NCBI RefSeq assembly: GCF_000422205.1 | Contig: NZ_ATHV01000022.1 | Coordinates: 124,001 to 188,000, forward strand | Direction of reading: 5' to 3' | Length of the DNA stretch: 64,000 nucleotides | Source of the DNA: Desulfovibrio sp. X2 | GTDB lineage: Bacteria > Desulfobacterota > Desulfovibrionia > Desulfovibrionales > Desulfovibrionaceae | The notes under the pieces: generated by a model | Database searches by the model: none | What the model saw: only the letters and a program-made list of their open reading frames with translations | What the model was told of the DNA's origin: nothing | In this document: piece after piece, positions 43,301 through 51,378 of the stretch | Layout: each line of letters starts with the position of its first letter | Numbering within the stretch: the first letter of the stretch is position 1 | Program-made: the position numbers and the translations under genes

Positions 43301-43805
43301 CGCCGCGCATGGACATCTCGCCCGGCGCCGTGACCATGCCTACGCGGCGGTAGCCCCAGAGCACGAGCTGTTCGAGCACAAGCTCGGAGAGGATCTCTTC
43401 GTGGCGGGTGAGGATCAGCTCGGCCTGGGCCGCAAGCTCCGGAGGCGGCCACATGGGCAGGAGGTTGTCCGCGGAGAGGACCGCGGCCAGGGCGCCGCTG
43501 CGCGAGGTCAGCCGGGAGAGCGCGGCCCAGCGTGCCGCCCATTCGCGGGGCTCGGGCACGCCCGGCCGGTATTCCGGAAGGAAGACGACCTTGGATGCGC
43601 CGCGCTCCCCTTCGCCCAGAAACAGGCCCAGCAGGGCACGCGCGGCCCGGGCCTCGCGTTCGCCGGGCAGCACCCAGACCACGCTCGTACCTTGGCGCAG
43701 CAGGGCGGCCGCGGTCAGGGCCTGGGTGGCGTGGCCGCTCTTGAAGATGCGCAGGCTGTCGCTGCGTCCGGCCAGAAAATCGCGAAGCTTGTCGGGAAAC
43801 TGCAA
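40350..43805 (-). CDS. mfd: Transcription-repair coupling factor Mfd
   Basis: An 1151-residue Mfd that displaces stalled RNA polymerase and recruits UvrA. UvrB-like N-terminal modules, the RNA-polymerase-interacting domain (GDLLVHRDYGLSRFAGL), helicase motifs CGDVGFGKTEVALRAAF (Walker A), LVLDEEQRFGV (DEEQ box), LTATPIPRTL, CTAIVESGLDFPNANT and QLRGRVGRS, then the C-terminal TRCF domain. I place the start at TTG 43805 because AAGGAG sits nine bases upstream; a GTG at 43871 would add 22 residues rich in Pro and Arg. It heads the minus-strand unit down to glyS. Confidence 0.96.
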   Translation of the reverse strand: MQFPDKLRDFLAGRSDSLRIFKSGHATQALTAAALLRQGTSVVWVLPGEREARAARALLGLFLGEGERGASKVVFLPEYRPGVPEPREWAARWAALSRLTSRSGALAAVLSADNLLPMWPPPELAAQAELILTRHEEILSELVLEQLVLWGYRRVGMVTAPGEMSMRGDILDVFVPGFEHPARLEFFGDTLDEIRLFNAQTQRSVTDLPALTLVPAAPALLVPEIKEQGEAKLGRLKTTGQINAEALDRFTRSLEEADGFLWPGLYYQNPARLSDYLPPDAVYLLSGGATLREKMEETVWGWQEFCQKQREDKGILVRDDLLLWPEEDARRTWTSKRHLVFEELVLGVSKEGLELPERQIEAFSDLFWKPDDQKRPWTALVANLREWESQEGQTLLSFQSPRSRSRFLKLAEQEGISPRQDYAPDRRGVYALVSPLSKGMELSWAGVRILSEDVLQPGEAPTRVARSKDWKGLASYDEISQGDLLVHRDYGLSRFAGLTRLAHGEVANDYMLLLFDGEDKLYLPVDRMGMVQRYKGPEGAAPSLDSLRGARWRAAKERARKAVEKIAQELVEMYAYRRIAKGYAYSPTSELYREFEAGFSFEETPDQARAIQEVLADMERSEPMDRLVCGDVGFGKTEVALRAAFRAVADGKQVALLCPTTVLAEQHYHTFKTRMANFPVSVAMLSRFVPKAEQKTIIAAAARGAVDVLVGTHRMLSQDVHLPRLGLLVLDEEQRFGVRHKERLKELKRTIDCLTLTATPIPRTLQLSLSGIRSLSVIETPPADRKPVETALVERDDGMLRRILERELARGGQVFWVHNRVRTLDGVTAYVRSLVPEAKVGMAHGQMTAQELENAMHAFWHGETDVLVCTAIVESGLDFPNANTLIVDQAHMFGLGQLYQLRGRVGRSERQAYAYFVVPSMEAVPEDARKRLRVILDMDYLGAGFRVAMEDLRLRGAGNILGEAQSGQIAKVGLDLFLEMLEEEVRRLRGEGTSSRPETEMNFVIAAHIPESYIPDAQERLNWYKAFAAARSETEAQDLALEIKDRFGKWPVPLANFLSALELKRELVRLGASRADLYPGRVVVQWKGEDAAPETGDIVAWLQSRREWAKLLPPGKLEARLPEDRDTAQGLAWLRDELKLLAPSGAERPAP

Positions 43806-43955
43806 GGAACTGGACTCCTTCGAGACGCGCAAGGGCGGCGGACGATCAGTCAAACGCGAACAGCCGTCCACGGGCTGGCCGGCCCGGGACGGCTGTGAAT
43901 CGTCTGCGAATCGTCTGCGGACGCTCTCCCTGGATCTGCCTGGATCGAAGCCGGG

Positions 43956-44432
43956 CTAGACCTGGGAGAGGACGTCCTTCTCCTCGCGGGACAGCAGACG
44001 GTCGAGGTCGAGCATGATCAGCAGGCGATCGGCCAGCTTGCCCACGCCCTTGATGTACTCGGACTCGACGCCCGCGACGACCGGCGGAGGCGGCTCCACC
44101 GTGTCCGCGGAAATCCGCAGGACCTCGGACACGGAGTCGACCACGAAGCCGACGATCATGTTGTTGATCTCGATGACGATGATGCGCGTGTTCTTGTCGT
44201 GCGCGCGCGTCTCCATGCCGAAGCGCTTGCGCAGGTCGATGATCGGAATGACCTTGCCGCGCAGGTTGATGACGCCTTCGACGAACTCGGGCGCCTTGGG
44301 CACCTTGGTGATCTCCATGGTGCGGATGATTTCCTGGACTTTCAGGATATCCACACCGAATTCCTCGTCACCGATGCTGAAGGTGACGAGTTGGAGCAAC
44401 TCGGCGTCCTGCCTCTTGTGCATGTCGTTCAT
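43956..44432 (-). CDS. cheW: Chemotaxis coupling protein CheW
   Basis: A 158-residue CheW that links chemoreceptors to CheA. LLQLVTFSIGDEEFGVDILKVQEIIR, the INLRGKVIPIIDLRKRFG signature, VIEINNMIVGFVVDSVSEVLRI and YIKGVGKLADRLLIMLDLDRLL are typical. ATG 44432 has GGGGGA upstream; longer in-frame starts exist to 44477 but lack that site. It is a single gene with its own promoter; no cheA or receptor is present in the window. Confidence 0.95.
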   Translation of the reverse strand: MNDMHKRQDAELLQLVTFSIGDEEFGVDILKVQEIIRTMEITKVPKAPEFVEGVINLRGKVIPIIDLRKRFGMETRAHDKNTRIIVIEINNMIVGFVVDSVSEVLRISADTVEPPPPVVAGVESEYIKGVGKLADRLLIMLDLDRLLSREEKDVLSQV

Positions 44433-44497
44433 GAAATGTCCCCCGAGCCCGGTCTGTCGGGCTTTTGCGCCCGGCATTCGGCCTACGCGCGAAATTA

Positions 44498-44526
44498 ACT
44501 ATAAAATCTCCCTGCCTCGAGCGCAA
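44498..44526 (-). promoter_or_regulatory. Predicted cheW promoter
   Basis: Minus strand: TTGCGC (44521-44526), 17 bases, TATAGT (44498-44503). A sigma-70 type promoter with a good -10 box; no sigma-28 motif is seen. Confidence 0.5.
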
Positions 44527-44572
44527 GGAGAAAGGTGGGAAGCCTTGCGCGACGGCCGCTTGGGAGGCGGGC

Positions 44573-44601
44573 TTGCAAAACCTCGGGGCATCCCCTAAGA
44601 G
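44573..44601 (+). promoter_or_regulatory. Predicted promoter for the 71-residue orphan
   Basis: TTGCAA (44573-44578), 17 bases, TAAGAG (44596-44601). It lies about 45 bases before the ATG at 44648. Confidence 0.4.
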
Positions 44602-44647
44602 AAGCGAGGTGCATTCATGCAACCTGCCTCAGGAGGACCCGCCCCGA

Positions 44648-44863
44648 ATGGCTCATTATCTTGCTCTTCCCGACAGCTTTCCCCTCGAAGAACAACTCAA
44701 GACGCTGCGCGACGACGAGTTGCTCGACTTCTGGGAAGAGACCCAGCACCTCGAGAAGCTTCTTGCCGAGGAAGCGCCCGAAGCGGAGAATACCGACTAC
44801 GAGCGTCTCATCCTTCAGGAACTCCAGGTCCGCTTCCAGCGGCGCCACGGGCTGCCCCGCTAG
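44648..44863 (+). CDS. Uncharacterised 71-residue acidic protein
   Basis: A small, acidic, mostly helical protein beginning MAHYLALPDSFPLEEQLK, with LRDDELLDFWEETQHLEKLLAEE. I do not recognise a family. AGGAGG lies about a dozen bases upstream and a promoter-like pair precedes it. It is divergent from cheW and convergent with ugd, so it is transcribed alone. It has no Cys, signal peptide or membrane segment. Confidence 0.65.
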   Translation: MAHYLALPDSFPLEEQLKTLRDDELLDFWEETQHLEKLLAEEAPEAENTDYERLILQELQVRFQRRHGLPR

Positions 44864-44904
44864 GGGCGCAGCCCGCGCACCGCTTCCATCCCCCTGCCGA
44901 CGGA

Positions 44905-46248
44905 CTACTCGGGCCTGGTCGGCCTGCGACCGATGCTGAAGTAAGCGAAGCCTTCCGAAGCCATGAACGACGGGGCGTAGAGATTGCGCCCGTCGAAGAC
45001 GATGGGGGCGCGCAGAAGCCGCTTGATCCGCGTCACGTTCGGGTTGCGGAACTGGTTCCACTCCGTGACCACGGCCAGGGCATCCGCCTTGTCCAGGGCG
45101 TCGTACTGCTGTTCGCAGACCTCGACCAGCGGGTTGTCCTTGAATATCTCGCGCGCCCTCTCGCCCGCCACGGGGTCGAAGGCCCGGATGCGCATCCCCT
45201 CGGCCGTGAGGTCGCGGATGATGTCGATGGACGGCGCGTCGCGCATGTCGTCGGTGTTGGCCTTGAAGGCCAGGCCCCACATGGCCAGCGTCTTGCCCTT
45301 CACTCCGCCCTGGTCGGCGAAGTAGTTCTTGACCTTGTTCGAGAGCATGAGCTTCTGGCGCGAGTTGACCAGGTCCACGGACTCGATGAGGCGCGGCGAG
45401 TAGCCGTGCTCCTTGGCCGTGTTGATCAACGCCCTGACGTCCTTGGGGAAGCAGGAGCCGCCGTAGCCCACGCCGGGGTAGATGAAGTGGTAGCCGATGC
45501 GGTGGTCCGAGCCGATGCCCATGCGCACCTCGCGCACGTCCGCGCCGACCAGCTCGCAGATGTTGGCCACCTCGTTGATGAACGAGATCTTGGTGGCGAG
45601 CAGGCAGTTGGCCGCGTACTTGGTCATCTCGGCGCTCTTCACGCCCATCATGATCAGCTTGTCGCGGCTGCGCGCGTAGGGGGCGTAGAGGGCCTCGAGA
45701 TGGCGCGCGGCCTTCTCGGAATCCGTGCCCACGATGACGCGGTCGGGCTTCATGAAGTCGTTGACCGCGTCTCCTTCCTTCAGGAACTCGGGGTTGGAGA
45801 CCACGTCGAACTCGATGTCGAGGCCGCGCTGGGCGAGCTCGGCCGCGACGATCTCGCGGACCTGATCGGCGGTGCCCACGGGCACCGTGGATTTGTCCAC
45901 GATGATCTTGTAGCCGTTCATGACCTGCCCGATCTGGGCGGCCACCTGATGGACGTAGCACAGATCGCAGGAGCCGTCCGGCTTGGACGGCGTGCCCACG
46001 GTGAGGAACACGCACAGGGCGTCGCGAACGCCCTCTTCCAGATCGGTCGTGAAACGCAGGCGGCCGTCGCGCGCGTTGCGGGCGACGAGATCCTCGAGTC
46101 CGGGCTCGAAGATGTGGATGTGCCCCTGGCTCAGCATCTCCACGACGGAGGGATTCACGTCGACGCAGACGACGTCGTTGCCCATCTCGGCGAGACAGGC
46201 GGCGCTGACGAGCCCTACGTAACCGGTGCCGACGATGCAAACGTTCAT
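44905..46248 (-). CDS. ugd: UDP-glucose 6-dehydrogenase
   Basis: A 447-residue UDP-glucose/GDP-mannose dehydrogenase family enzyme. It oxidises UDP-glucose twice to UDP-glucuronate for surface polysaccharide. NAD site [58 protein letters not shown], the catalytic Cys in [16 protein letters not shown], and [17 protein letters not shown] are typical of Ugd rather than of the related mannuronate enzymes. AGGAG precedes the ATG. It stands alone, with no other polysaccharide gene beside it. Confidence 0.94.
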   Translation of the reverse strand: MNVCIVGTGYVGLVSAACLAEMGNDVVCVDVNPSVVEMLSQGHIHIFEPGLEDLVARNARDGRLRFTTDLEEGVRDALCVFLTVGTPSKPDGSCDLCYVHQVAAQIGQVMNGYKIIVDKSTVPVGTADQVREIVAAELAQRGLDIEFDVVSNPEFLKEGDAVNDFMKPDRVIVGTDSEKAARHLEALYAPYARSRDKLIMMGVKSAEMTKYAANCLLATKISFINEVANICELVGADVREVRMGIGSDHRIGYHFIYPGVGYGGSCFPKDVRALINTAKEHGYSPRLIESVDLVNSRQKLMLSNKVKNYFADQGGVKGKTLAMWGLAFKANTDDMRDAPSIDIIRDLTAEGMRIRAFDPVAGERAREIFKDNPLVEVCEQQYDALDKADALAVVTEWNQFRNPNVTRIKRLLRAPIVFDGRNLYAPSFMASEGFAYFSIGRRPTRPE

Positions 46249-46444
46249 GCTGGATGAATCTCCTGTTGAATATAATGATAAAAGGGAGTGGCAGGGTCGG
46301 GCGCATCCTCGTTACGTCATGCCGTCCGAAGCGTCAACAGAGTCGCAAAGCCCCTGCCGGATGTTGCCAAGGGGGCCGAGAAAACATACACCGATTGTCC
46401 CGGCCCCGGGCCGGAATCCAGTGATTTTTTTGAAGGAGGCCGCC

Positions 46445-47170
46445 ATGCCCCTTTTGGCCGTCAACGTGGACCATGTGGCAACGCTCCGCCAGCAACGCCT
46501 CGGCATCGAACCGGAACCCGTCACCGCGGCCCTCATGGCCGAGCTCGCAGGCGCCCGCGGCATCATCGTACACCTTCGAGAGGATCGCCGCCACATCCAG
46601 GACCGCGACGTGACGACGCTGCGCGCCTGTCTGCAGACCCACCTGAACCTCGAGATGGCCGCCACGCCCGAGATGCAGAAGATCGCCCTCTCGGTGCGCC
46701 CCAACTCGGTCTGCCTGGTGCCCGAGAAGCGCCAGGAGCTGACCACGGAGGGCGGGCTGGCAGTGGCCGGGCGCGAGGACGAGATCAGGAGGTTCCTCAA
46801 GCCCATCTGGGCCGAAGGGATCACCTCGAGCCTGTTCATCGACGCCGACCCGGCCCAGGTGCAGGCCGCCGCGGACATCGGCACGCAGTTCGTGGAGATC
46901 CACACGGGCCACTACGCCGACGCCGGGGACAACACCGCCCGCGACCTCGAGTTCGCCAGGATCGCCGGAGCCATCGGCCTGGCGCGCAAGCTCGGCCTCA
47001 AGGTCAACCTCGGCCACGGCCTGAACTACGTCAACATCCTGGCCTTCAAGGACGTGACGGGCATCAGCGAGTATTCCATCGGCCACAGCATCATCTCGCG
47101 CGCCGTGCTCACCGGCCTTTCGGAGGCCGTGAGCCGCATGGTCTCCATCGTGGAAGGCTTTACGGAATAA
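46445..47170 (+). CDS. pdxJ: Pyridoxine 5'-phosphate synthase
   Basis: A 241-residue PdxJ that condenses 1-deoxyxylulose 5-phosphate and 3-amino-2-oxopropyl phosphate in de novo vitamin B6 synthesis. [80 protein letters not shown] and [10 protein letters not shown] are the family blocks. GGAGG precedes ATG 46445. acpS follows four bases later, the same order as in E. coli (pdxJ-acpS). Confidence 0.97.
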   Translation: MPLLAVNVDHVATLRQQRLGIEPEPVTAALMAELAGARGIIVHLREDRRHIQDRDVTTLRACLQTHLNLEMAATPEMQKIALSVRPNSVCLVPEKRQELTTEGGLAVAGREDEIRRFLKPIWAEGITSSLFIDADPAQVQAAADIGTQFVEIHTGHYADAGDNTARDLEFARIAGAIGLARKLGLKVNLGHGLNYVNILAFKDVTGISEYSIGHSIISRAVLTGLSEAVSRMVSIVEGFTE

Positions 47171-47174
47171 GCGA

Positions 47175-47549
47175 ATGATCGTCGGCCTGGGAATCGACGT
47201 GGTGGAGCTCGCTCGCATCGCAAAAGGCATCGAGCGCTTCGGCGAACGCTTCCTGACTAAGCTCCTCACGTCCGGCGAACGCGCCGCCATGTCGGGAAGA
47301 CACCCGATCCCCTTCCTGGCCGCACGCTTCGCGGCCAAGGAGGCGGCCTCAAAGGCCCTGGGCACGGGGTTCTCGCAGGGCGTGACCCTGCACCTCCTGG
47401 AGGTCGTGGGCGGCGAGCGCGGCAAGCCGGAGATGGTCTTTCACGGTGCGGCCCGCGAGCGCGCGGACGAGCTCGGCGTGAGCCGCATCCACGTCAGCCT
47501 GACGCACGGCCGGGACACGGCCGCCGCAGTGGTCGTCCTGGAGCGATGA
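47175..47549 (+). CDS. acpS: Holo-[acyl-carrier-protein] synthase
   Basis: A 124-residue AcpS that moves 4'-phosphopantetheine from CoA to acyl carrier protein. [14 protein letters not shown] holds the Mg-binding Asp; [15 protein letters not shown] holds the Glu and Lys; [20 protein letters not shown] closes the fold. The pdxJ-acpS pairing supports the call. It overlaps an upstream start candidate of nnrDE by four bases. Confidence 0.95.
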   Translation: MIVGLGIDVVELARIAKGIERFGERFLTKLLTSGERAAMSGRHPIPFLAARFAAKEAASKALGTGFSQGVTLHLLEVVGGERGKPEMVFHGAARERADELGVSRIHVSLTHGRDTAAAVVVLER

Positions 47550-47605
47550 CGAGAGCCGTCCGGACGCCCCCCGCGAACCTCGACGCAGCGAGCAAGGAGC
47601 GCAGC

Positions 47606-49171
47606 ATGCACGCCCCCCTCCCCTCCCCCGACGAGATGGCCCGCTGGGACAAGGCCTCCGTGTCCCTGGGCATCAAGCCCGAAATCCTCATGGAGAACGC
47701 CTCTCGCGAGGCCTTGCGCGTCCTGGCCGAAGGCCTGGGCGGTCTGGCCGGACGGCGTGTGCTGCTCCTGGCCGGACCGGGCAACAACGGCGGCGATGTC
47801 TTCGCCCTGGCTCGCCACCTCCTGTGCGCCGGGGCCGTGGTGCGCCTGGCGCAGACCAAGCCTCGCGCCGGCTACAAGGGAGAGTCGGCCTACAACCTGC
47901 GCCTGGCCGCCAAGCTCGGCGTGAACGGCGAGCTGGTCACGGAGCGCAACCTGTCCCGCCTGGAGCTCGAATGGACCACATGGCGGCCGGACGCCGTGGT
48001 GGACGGCCTGCTGGGCACCGGCTTCTCGGGCAGCCTCTCCTCCTTCTTCCTGCGCCTCGTGCAGGTCGTGAACGCGCTTCGCGCCTCGTCCTTCATCTTC
48101 GCCGTGGACGTGCCCTCGGGGCTCGACGCGCGCACCGGCCGCCCGGCACCCGAGGCGGTCAGGGCCCACGCCACCGCGACCTTCGAGGCCGCCAAGTTCG
48201 GCCTGGCCCTGCCCTGGGCGGCGGCCTTCACCGGAAGGCTCTACGTGCGGGCCATCGGCATCCCGCCACAGGTCAAGGACGAGCATCCCGCCTCCGCGGC
48301 CCTGCTCGGCCCCGAGACGCTCGGCCTGCTTCCCGGCCCCGGCGGCGAGGGACACAAGGGGACCTACGGCCACCTCCTGGTGCTCGGCGGCAGCTACAAC
48401 CTGACCGGCGCGCCGGTCCTGGCCTCCCTCGGGGGACTTCGCAGCGGATGCGGCCTTTCGACCATCGGCTGCCCCTCGGGCCTTTCCTACCATCTGAAAT
48501 CCGGCATGCCCGAACTCATGACCCTGCCTCTGGGCAAGGGCAACGAGTGGAACGGCCACTTCATGGCCGAGCTCGGACCTCACCTGGGCCGTTTCCAGGC
48601 CCTGGTCGTCGGACCGGGGCTCGGACGCACCGACGGCGCGCGCGATTTTCTGCGCCGCCTGCTCGCCGAGGAGATGCTGCCGCCCCTGGTCCTGGACGCG
48701 GACGCGCTCTACTGGCTCGCCCAGGACACGGAGCTGCCGCGCCTGCCCGAGGGCACCGTGCTCACGCCCCATCCCCTGGAGGCCGGCCGCATCCTCGGCA
48801 CGGGCGCCGGGGAGGTCCAGGACGACAGGCGCTCGGCCGTGCACGCCCTGATCGAGCGCACCGGCGCAGTGGTCATCCTCAAGGGCGCGGGCACCTTGGT
48901 GGCCGCGCCGGGTTCGCCGGTTCACCTCTGTTCCGTGGATGCCCCGGCCCTCTCCGTGGGCGGCTCGGGCGACGTCCTGGCCGGTTGCGTGGGAGCCTTG
49001 CTCGCGCGCGGCCTGCCGCCGCTTGACGCGGCACGGCTTGGCGCATACCTGCATGCACAGGCCGGTCTTCTTCTCAGCAACGAATTCCCCGCGCGGGGCT
49101 GCACAGCCACGGAAATCGCCGCCGCCCTGCCGCGGGCCATGCAAGGAGCTTCCCCATGCGCACGGCCCTAG
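47606..49171 (+). CDS. nnr: Bifunctional NAD(P)H-hydrate repair enzyme (epimerase plus dehydratase)
   Basis: A 521-residue fusion. The N-terminal YjeF_N epimerase half has PGNNGGDVFALARHLL, GLLGTGFSG and FAVDVPSGLDARTG. The C-terminal carbohydrate-kinase-like dehydratase half has GHKGTYGHLLVLGGSYNLTGAP, VVGPGLG, LDADALYWLA, VLTPHPLEAGRILG, ILKGAGTLVA and the catalytic GGSGDVLAGCVGALLA. It repairs damaged NADHX/NADPHX. ATG 47606 has AAGGAG upstream; an ATG at 47546 overlapping acpS is less likely. The stop overlaps the CBS gene by 16 bases. Confidence 0.93.
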   Translation: MHAPLPSPDEMARWDKASVSLGIKPEILMENASREALRVLAEGLGGLAGRRVLLLAGPGNNGGDVFALARHLLCAGAVVRLAQTKPRAGYKGESAYNLRLAAKLGVNGELVTERNLSRLELEWTTWRPDAVVDGLLGTGFSGSLSSFFLRLVQVVNALRASSFIFAVDVPSGLDARTGRPAPEAVRAHATATFEAAKFGLALPWAAAFTGRLYVRAIGIPPQVKDEHPASAALLGPETLGLLPGPGGEGHKGTYGHLLVLGGSYNLTGAPVLASLGGLRSGCGLSTIGCPSGLSYHLKSGMPELMTLPLGKGNEWNGHFMAELGPHLGRFQALVVGPGLGRTDGARDFLRRLLAEEMLPPLVLDADALYWLAQDTELPRLPEGTVLTPHPLEAGRILGTGAGEVQDDRRSAVHALIERTGAVVILKGAGTLVAAPGSPVHLCSVDAPALSVGGSGDVLAGCVGALLARGLPPLDAARLGAYLHAQAGLLLSNEFPARGCTATEIAAALPRAMQGASPCARP

Positions 49172-49611
49172 ACATCATGAGCACCGACATCATCTCCGTC
49201 ACTCCGGACACCGATATCCCCGCGGCCGCGCGCCTGCTGATCGAGAAGAACATCAACGGCGTGCCCGTGGTCGAAGACGGAAAGCTCGTGGGCATCCTGA
49301 CGCAATCCGACCTGATCACGCAGCAGAAGACCCTGAAGCTTCCGAGCGTCTTCACCTTCCTCGACGGCTTCGTGCCCCTGGGCAGCCTGGACAAGATGGA
49401 ACGCGAAATGAGGAAGATCACGGCCATGAGCGTGCGAGACGCCATGACGCCCGATCCGGTGACCGTCAGCACGGACACCCCGCTGGAGAAGGTCGCGGCG
49501 ATCATGGTCGACGAGCGGCTGCACACCCTGCCCGTAGTCGAGGGCAAGAGGCTCGTGGGCGTGATCGGCAAGTCCGACGTCCTGCGCACGCTCATGGGCG
49601 GCAAGGAGTAG
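49156..49611 (+). CDS. CBS-pair protein
   Basis: A 151-residue protein made almost only of two CBS motifs: MSTDIISVTPDTDIPAAARLLIEKNINGVPVVEDGKLVGILTQSDL (4-50) and AMTPDPVTVSTDTPLEKVAAIMVDERLHTLPVVEGKRLVGVIGKSD (98-145). Such modules bind adenosine nucleotides and control other proteins. No effector domain is attached. It overlaps the nnr end and lies 7 bases before tsaE, so it is translated with them. The partner is unknown. Confidence 0.88.
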   Translation: MRTALDIMSTDIISVTPDTDIPAAARLLIEKNINGVPVVEDGKLVGILTQSDLITQQKTLKLPSVFTFLDGFVPLGSLDKMEREMRKITAMSVRDAMTPDPVTVSTDTPLEKVAAIMVDERLHTLPVVEGKRLVGVIGKSDVLRTLMGGKE

Positions 49612-49618
49612 CTTCGCG

Positions 49619-50137
49619 GTGAAGCGCCTCGCCGTCCGCCTTTCGGGAACGGCAGCCACGGAAGCCCTGGGCGCGGCCCTGGCCGCGTGCCTTTCTCCGC
49701 GCCCCGGGTTCGCCCTGCTCCTCGACGGCCCCTTGGGGGCCGGCAAGACCACGCTCGTGCGCGGCCTGGCCTCCGTCCTGCCCGGCGGCGACGAGGCCGA
49801 AGTGGCCAGCCCCTCCTTCAACATCTGCAACATCTATCCGACCGTTCCCGAGGTGGCCCACTTCGACCTCTATCGCCTGGAGGGCATGTCTCCGGGCGAG
49901 GAGTTCCATGACGCCCTGGAGCACCCCGAAACGCTTGTAATTGTCGAGTGGTCACAGTATCTAGACGGACCCGACAGGCCCGAGGACGCGCTTTCGTGCG
50001 AGCTGCACGCCGAGGGGAAAGGCCGCGAGGCCGTCCTCTCCGCCGAAGGCCCCAGGGCCTCGGCCTGCCTGGAGAAACTGGAACGAGTCCTGCTGGAACG
50101 CAATATTCCCCATACGTCCCACGAGGAAGCAGAATGA
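49619..50137 (+). CDS. tsaE: tRNA threonylcarbamoyladenosine biosynthesis ATPase TsaE
   Basis: A 172-residue P-loop protein. Walker A LLDGPLGAGKTTLVRGLA, SPSFNICNIYP, VAHFDLYRLEG and LVIVEWSQYLDG follow the TsaE (YjeE) pattern. With TsaB and TsaD it makes t6A37 in ANN-reading tRNAs. It starts at GTG 49619 and overlaps lysC by ATGA. The nnr-tsaE association is common in bacteria. Confidence 0.93.
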   Translation: MKRLAVRLSGTAATEALGAALAACLSPRPGFALLLDGPLGAGKTTLVRGLASVLPGGDEAEVASPSFNICNIYPTVPEVAHFDLYRLEGMSPGEEFHDALEHPETLVIVEWSQYLDGPDRPEDALSCELHAEGKGREAVLSAEGPRASACLEKLERVLLERNIPHTSHEEAE

Positions 50138-51378
50138 ATATCGTCGTGCAGAAATTCGGCGGCACTTCGGTCGCCGGCCTGGAACGGATGAAGAGGGTCC
50201 TCGAGATCGTCAAGCGCACGCTGGCCGAGGGCAACAAGGTCGTCATCGTGCTTTCCGCCATGTCCGGCGAGACCAACCGCCTCCTGGGGCTAGCCCAGGA
50301 GTGGTCCAAGACCCCCGATCCGGCCGAGCTCGACGTGCTCGCGACCACGGGCGAGCAGGTCTCCATCGCGCTCTTCTCCATGCTCTGCAAGGATGCCGGG
50401 ATCAGGGCGCGCTCCCTGCTCGGCCATCAGATACAGATCAAGACCACCTGCGACTTCACCAACGCCCGCATCCTGGACATCGACACCCTGACGCTGCGCG
50501 CCCTGCTCGACAAGTACGACGTGCTCGTGGTGGCCGGATTCCAGGGCTGCGACGAGGAAGGCCGTCTGACCACGCTCGGCCGGGGCGGATCCGACACCTC
50601 CGGAGTGGCCCTGGCCGCCGCGCTCGGAGCCTCCACCTGCGAGATCTACACCGACGTGGAAGGCGTCTTCACCACCGATCCCAACATCTGCGACCAGGCC
50701 CGCAAGCTGGACCGCGTGAGCTACGAAGAAATGCTCGAGATGGCCAGCATGGGCGCCAAGGTACTGCAGATCCGCTCCGTCGAATTCGCCAAGAAGTACA
50801 ACGTCCCCGTGCACGTGCGCTCGACCTTCACCGACAATCCCGGCACCATCGTGTCCCAGGAGGATCCGTCCATGGAATACGTTCTCGTTTCCGGCATCGC
50901 CTACGACAAGGACCAGGCCCGCGTGACCATCTACGACGTGCTCGACCAGCCGGGCGTGGCGGCCTCCATTTTCGGCCCCATCGCCGAGAAGGGCATTCTC
51001 GTGGACATGATCATTCAGAATACCAGCCGGGACGGGCACACGGACATGACCTTCACGGTCTCGCGCAAGGATCTGGAGAAGATTCTCCCCCTGCTGGACG
51101 CCATCGAGAAGGACATCGGCGCCAAGGACATCCAGTACGACACCGGCGTCTGCAAGGTCTCGGTCATCGGCGTAGGCATGCGCAACCACTCGGGCGTGGC
51201 CGCGCGCGCCTTCAAGGCCCTGTCCCGCGAAGGCATCAACCTGCTCATGCTCTCCACCTCGGAGATCAAGATCACCATGCTCATCGAGGACAAGTACGCC
51301 GAGCTGGCCGTGCGCACGCTGCACGAGGAGTTCGAACTGGACAAGCACCCTGGCGAACGAAAGGTCGGAGAGGTATGA
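50134..51378 (+). CDS. lysC: Aspartate kinase
   Basis: A 414-residue monofunctional aspartokinase, the first step to lysine, threonine and methionine. Kinase site IVVQKFGGTSVAGLERM, VVLSAMSGETNRLL, GFQGCDEEGRLTTLGRGGSDTSGVALAAAL and YTDVEGVFTTDPNI. Two C-terminal ACT repeats (about 265-400) bear the allosteric site, including VTIYDVLDQPGVAASIFGPIAEKGILVDMI. GAGGAAG precedes ATG 50134. No lysine riboswitch is visible; the gene overlaps its neighbours on both sides. Confidence 0.97.
   Translation: MNIVVQKFGGTSVAGLERMKRVLEIVKRTLAEGNKVVIVLSAMSGETNRLLGLAQEWSKTPDPAELDVLATTGEQVSIALFSMLCKDAGIRARSLLGHQIQIKTTCDFTNARILDIDTLTLRALLDKYDVLVVAGFQGCDEEGRLTTLGRGGSDTSGVALAAALGASTCEIYTDVEGVFTTDPNICDQARKLDRVSYEEMLEMASMGAKVLQIRSVEFAKKYNVPVHVRSTFTDNPGTIVSQEDPSMEYVLVSGIAYDKDQARVTIYDVLDQPGVAASIFGPIAEKGILVDMIIQNTSRDGHTDMTFTVSRKDLEKILPLLDAIEKDIGAKDIQYDTGVCKVSVIGVGMRNHSGVAARAFKALSREGINLLMLSTSEIKITMLIEDKYAELAVRTLHEEFELDKHPGERKVGEV

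Noticed and set aside
41133-43898. 921-codon plus-strand open frame inside mfd
   Set aside because: An antisense shadow; mfd has all helicase motifs in the opposite frame.
46400-46431. Hairpin followed by T7 just before pdxJ, possible attenuator
   Set aside because: Only about five base pairs fit once a real loop is allowed, and the T-run is ten bases away. It is not a convincing terminator.
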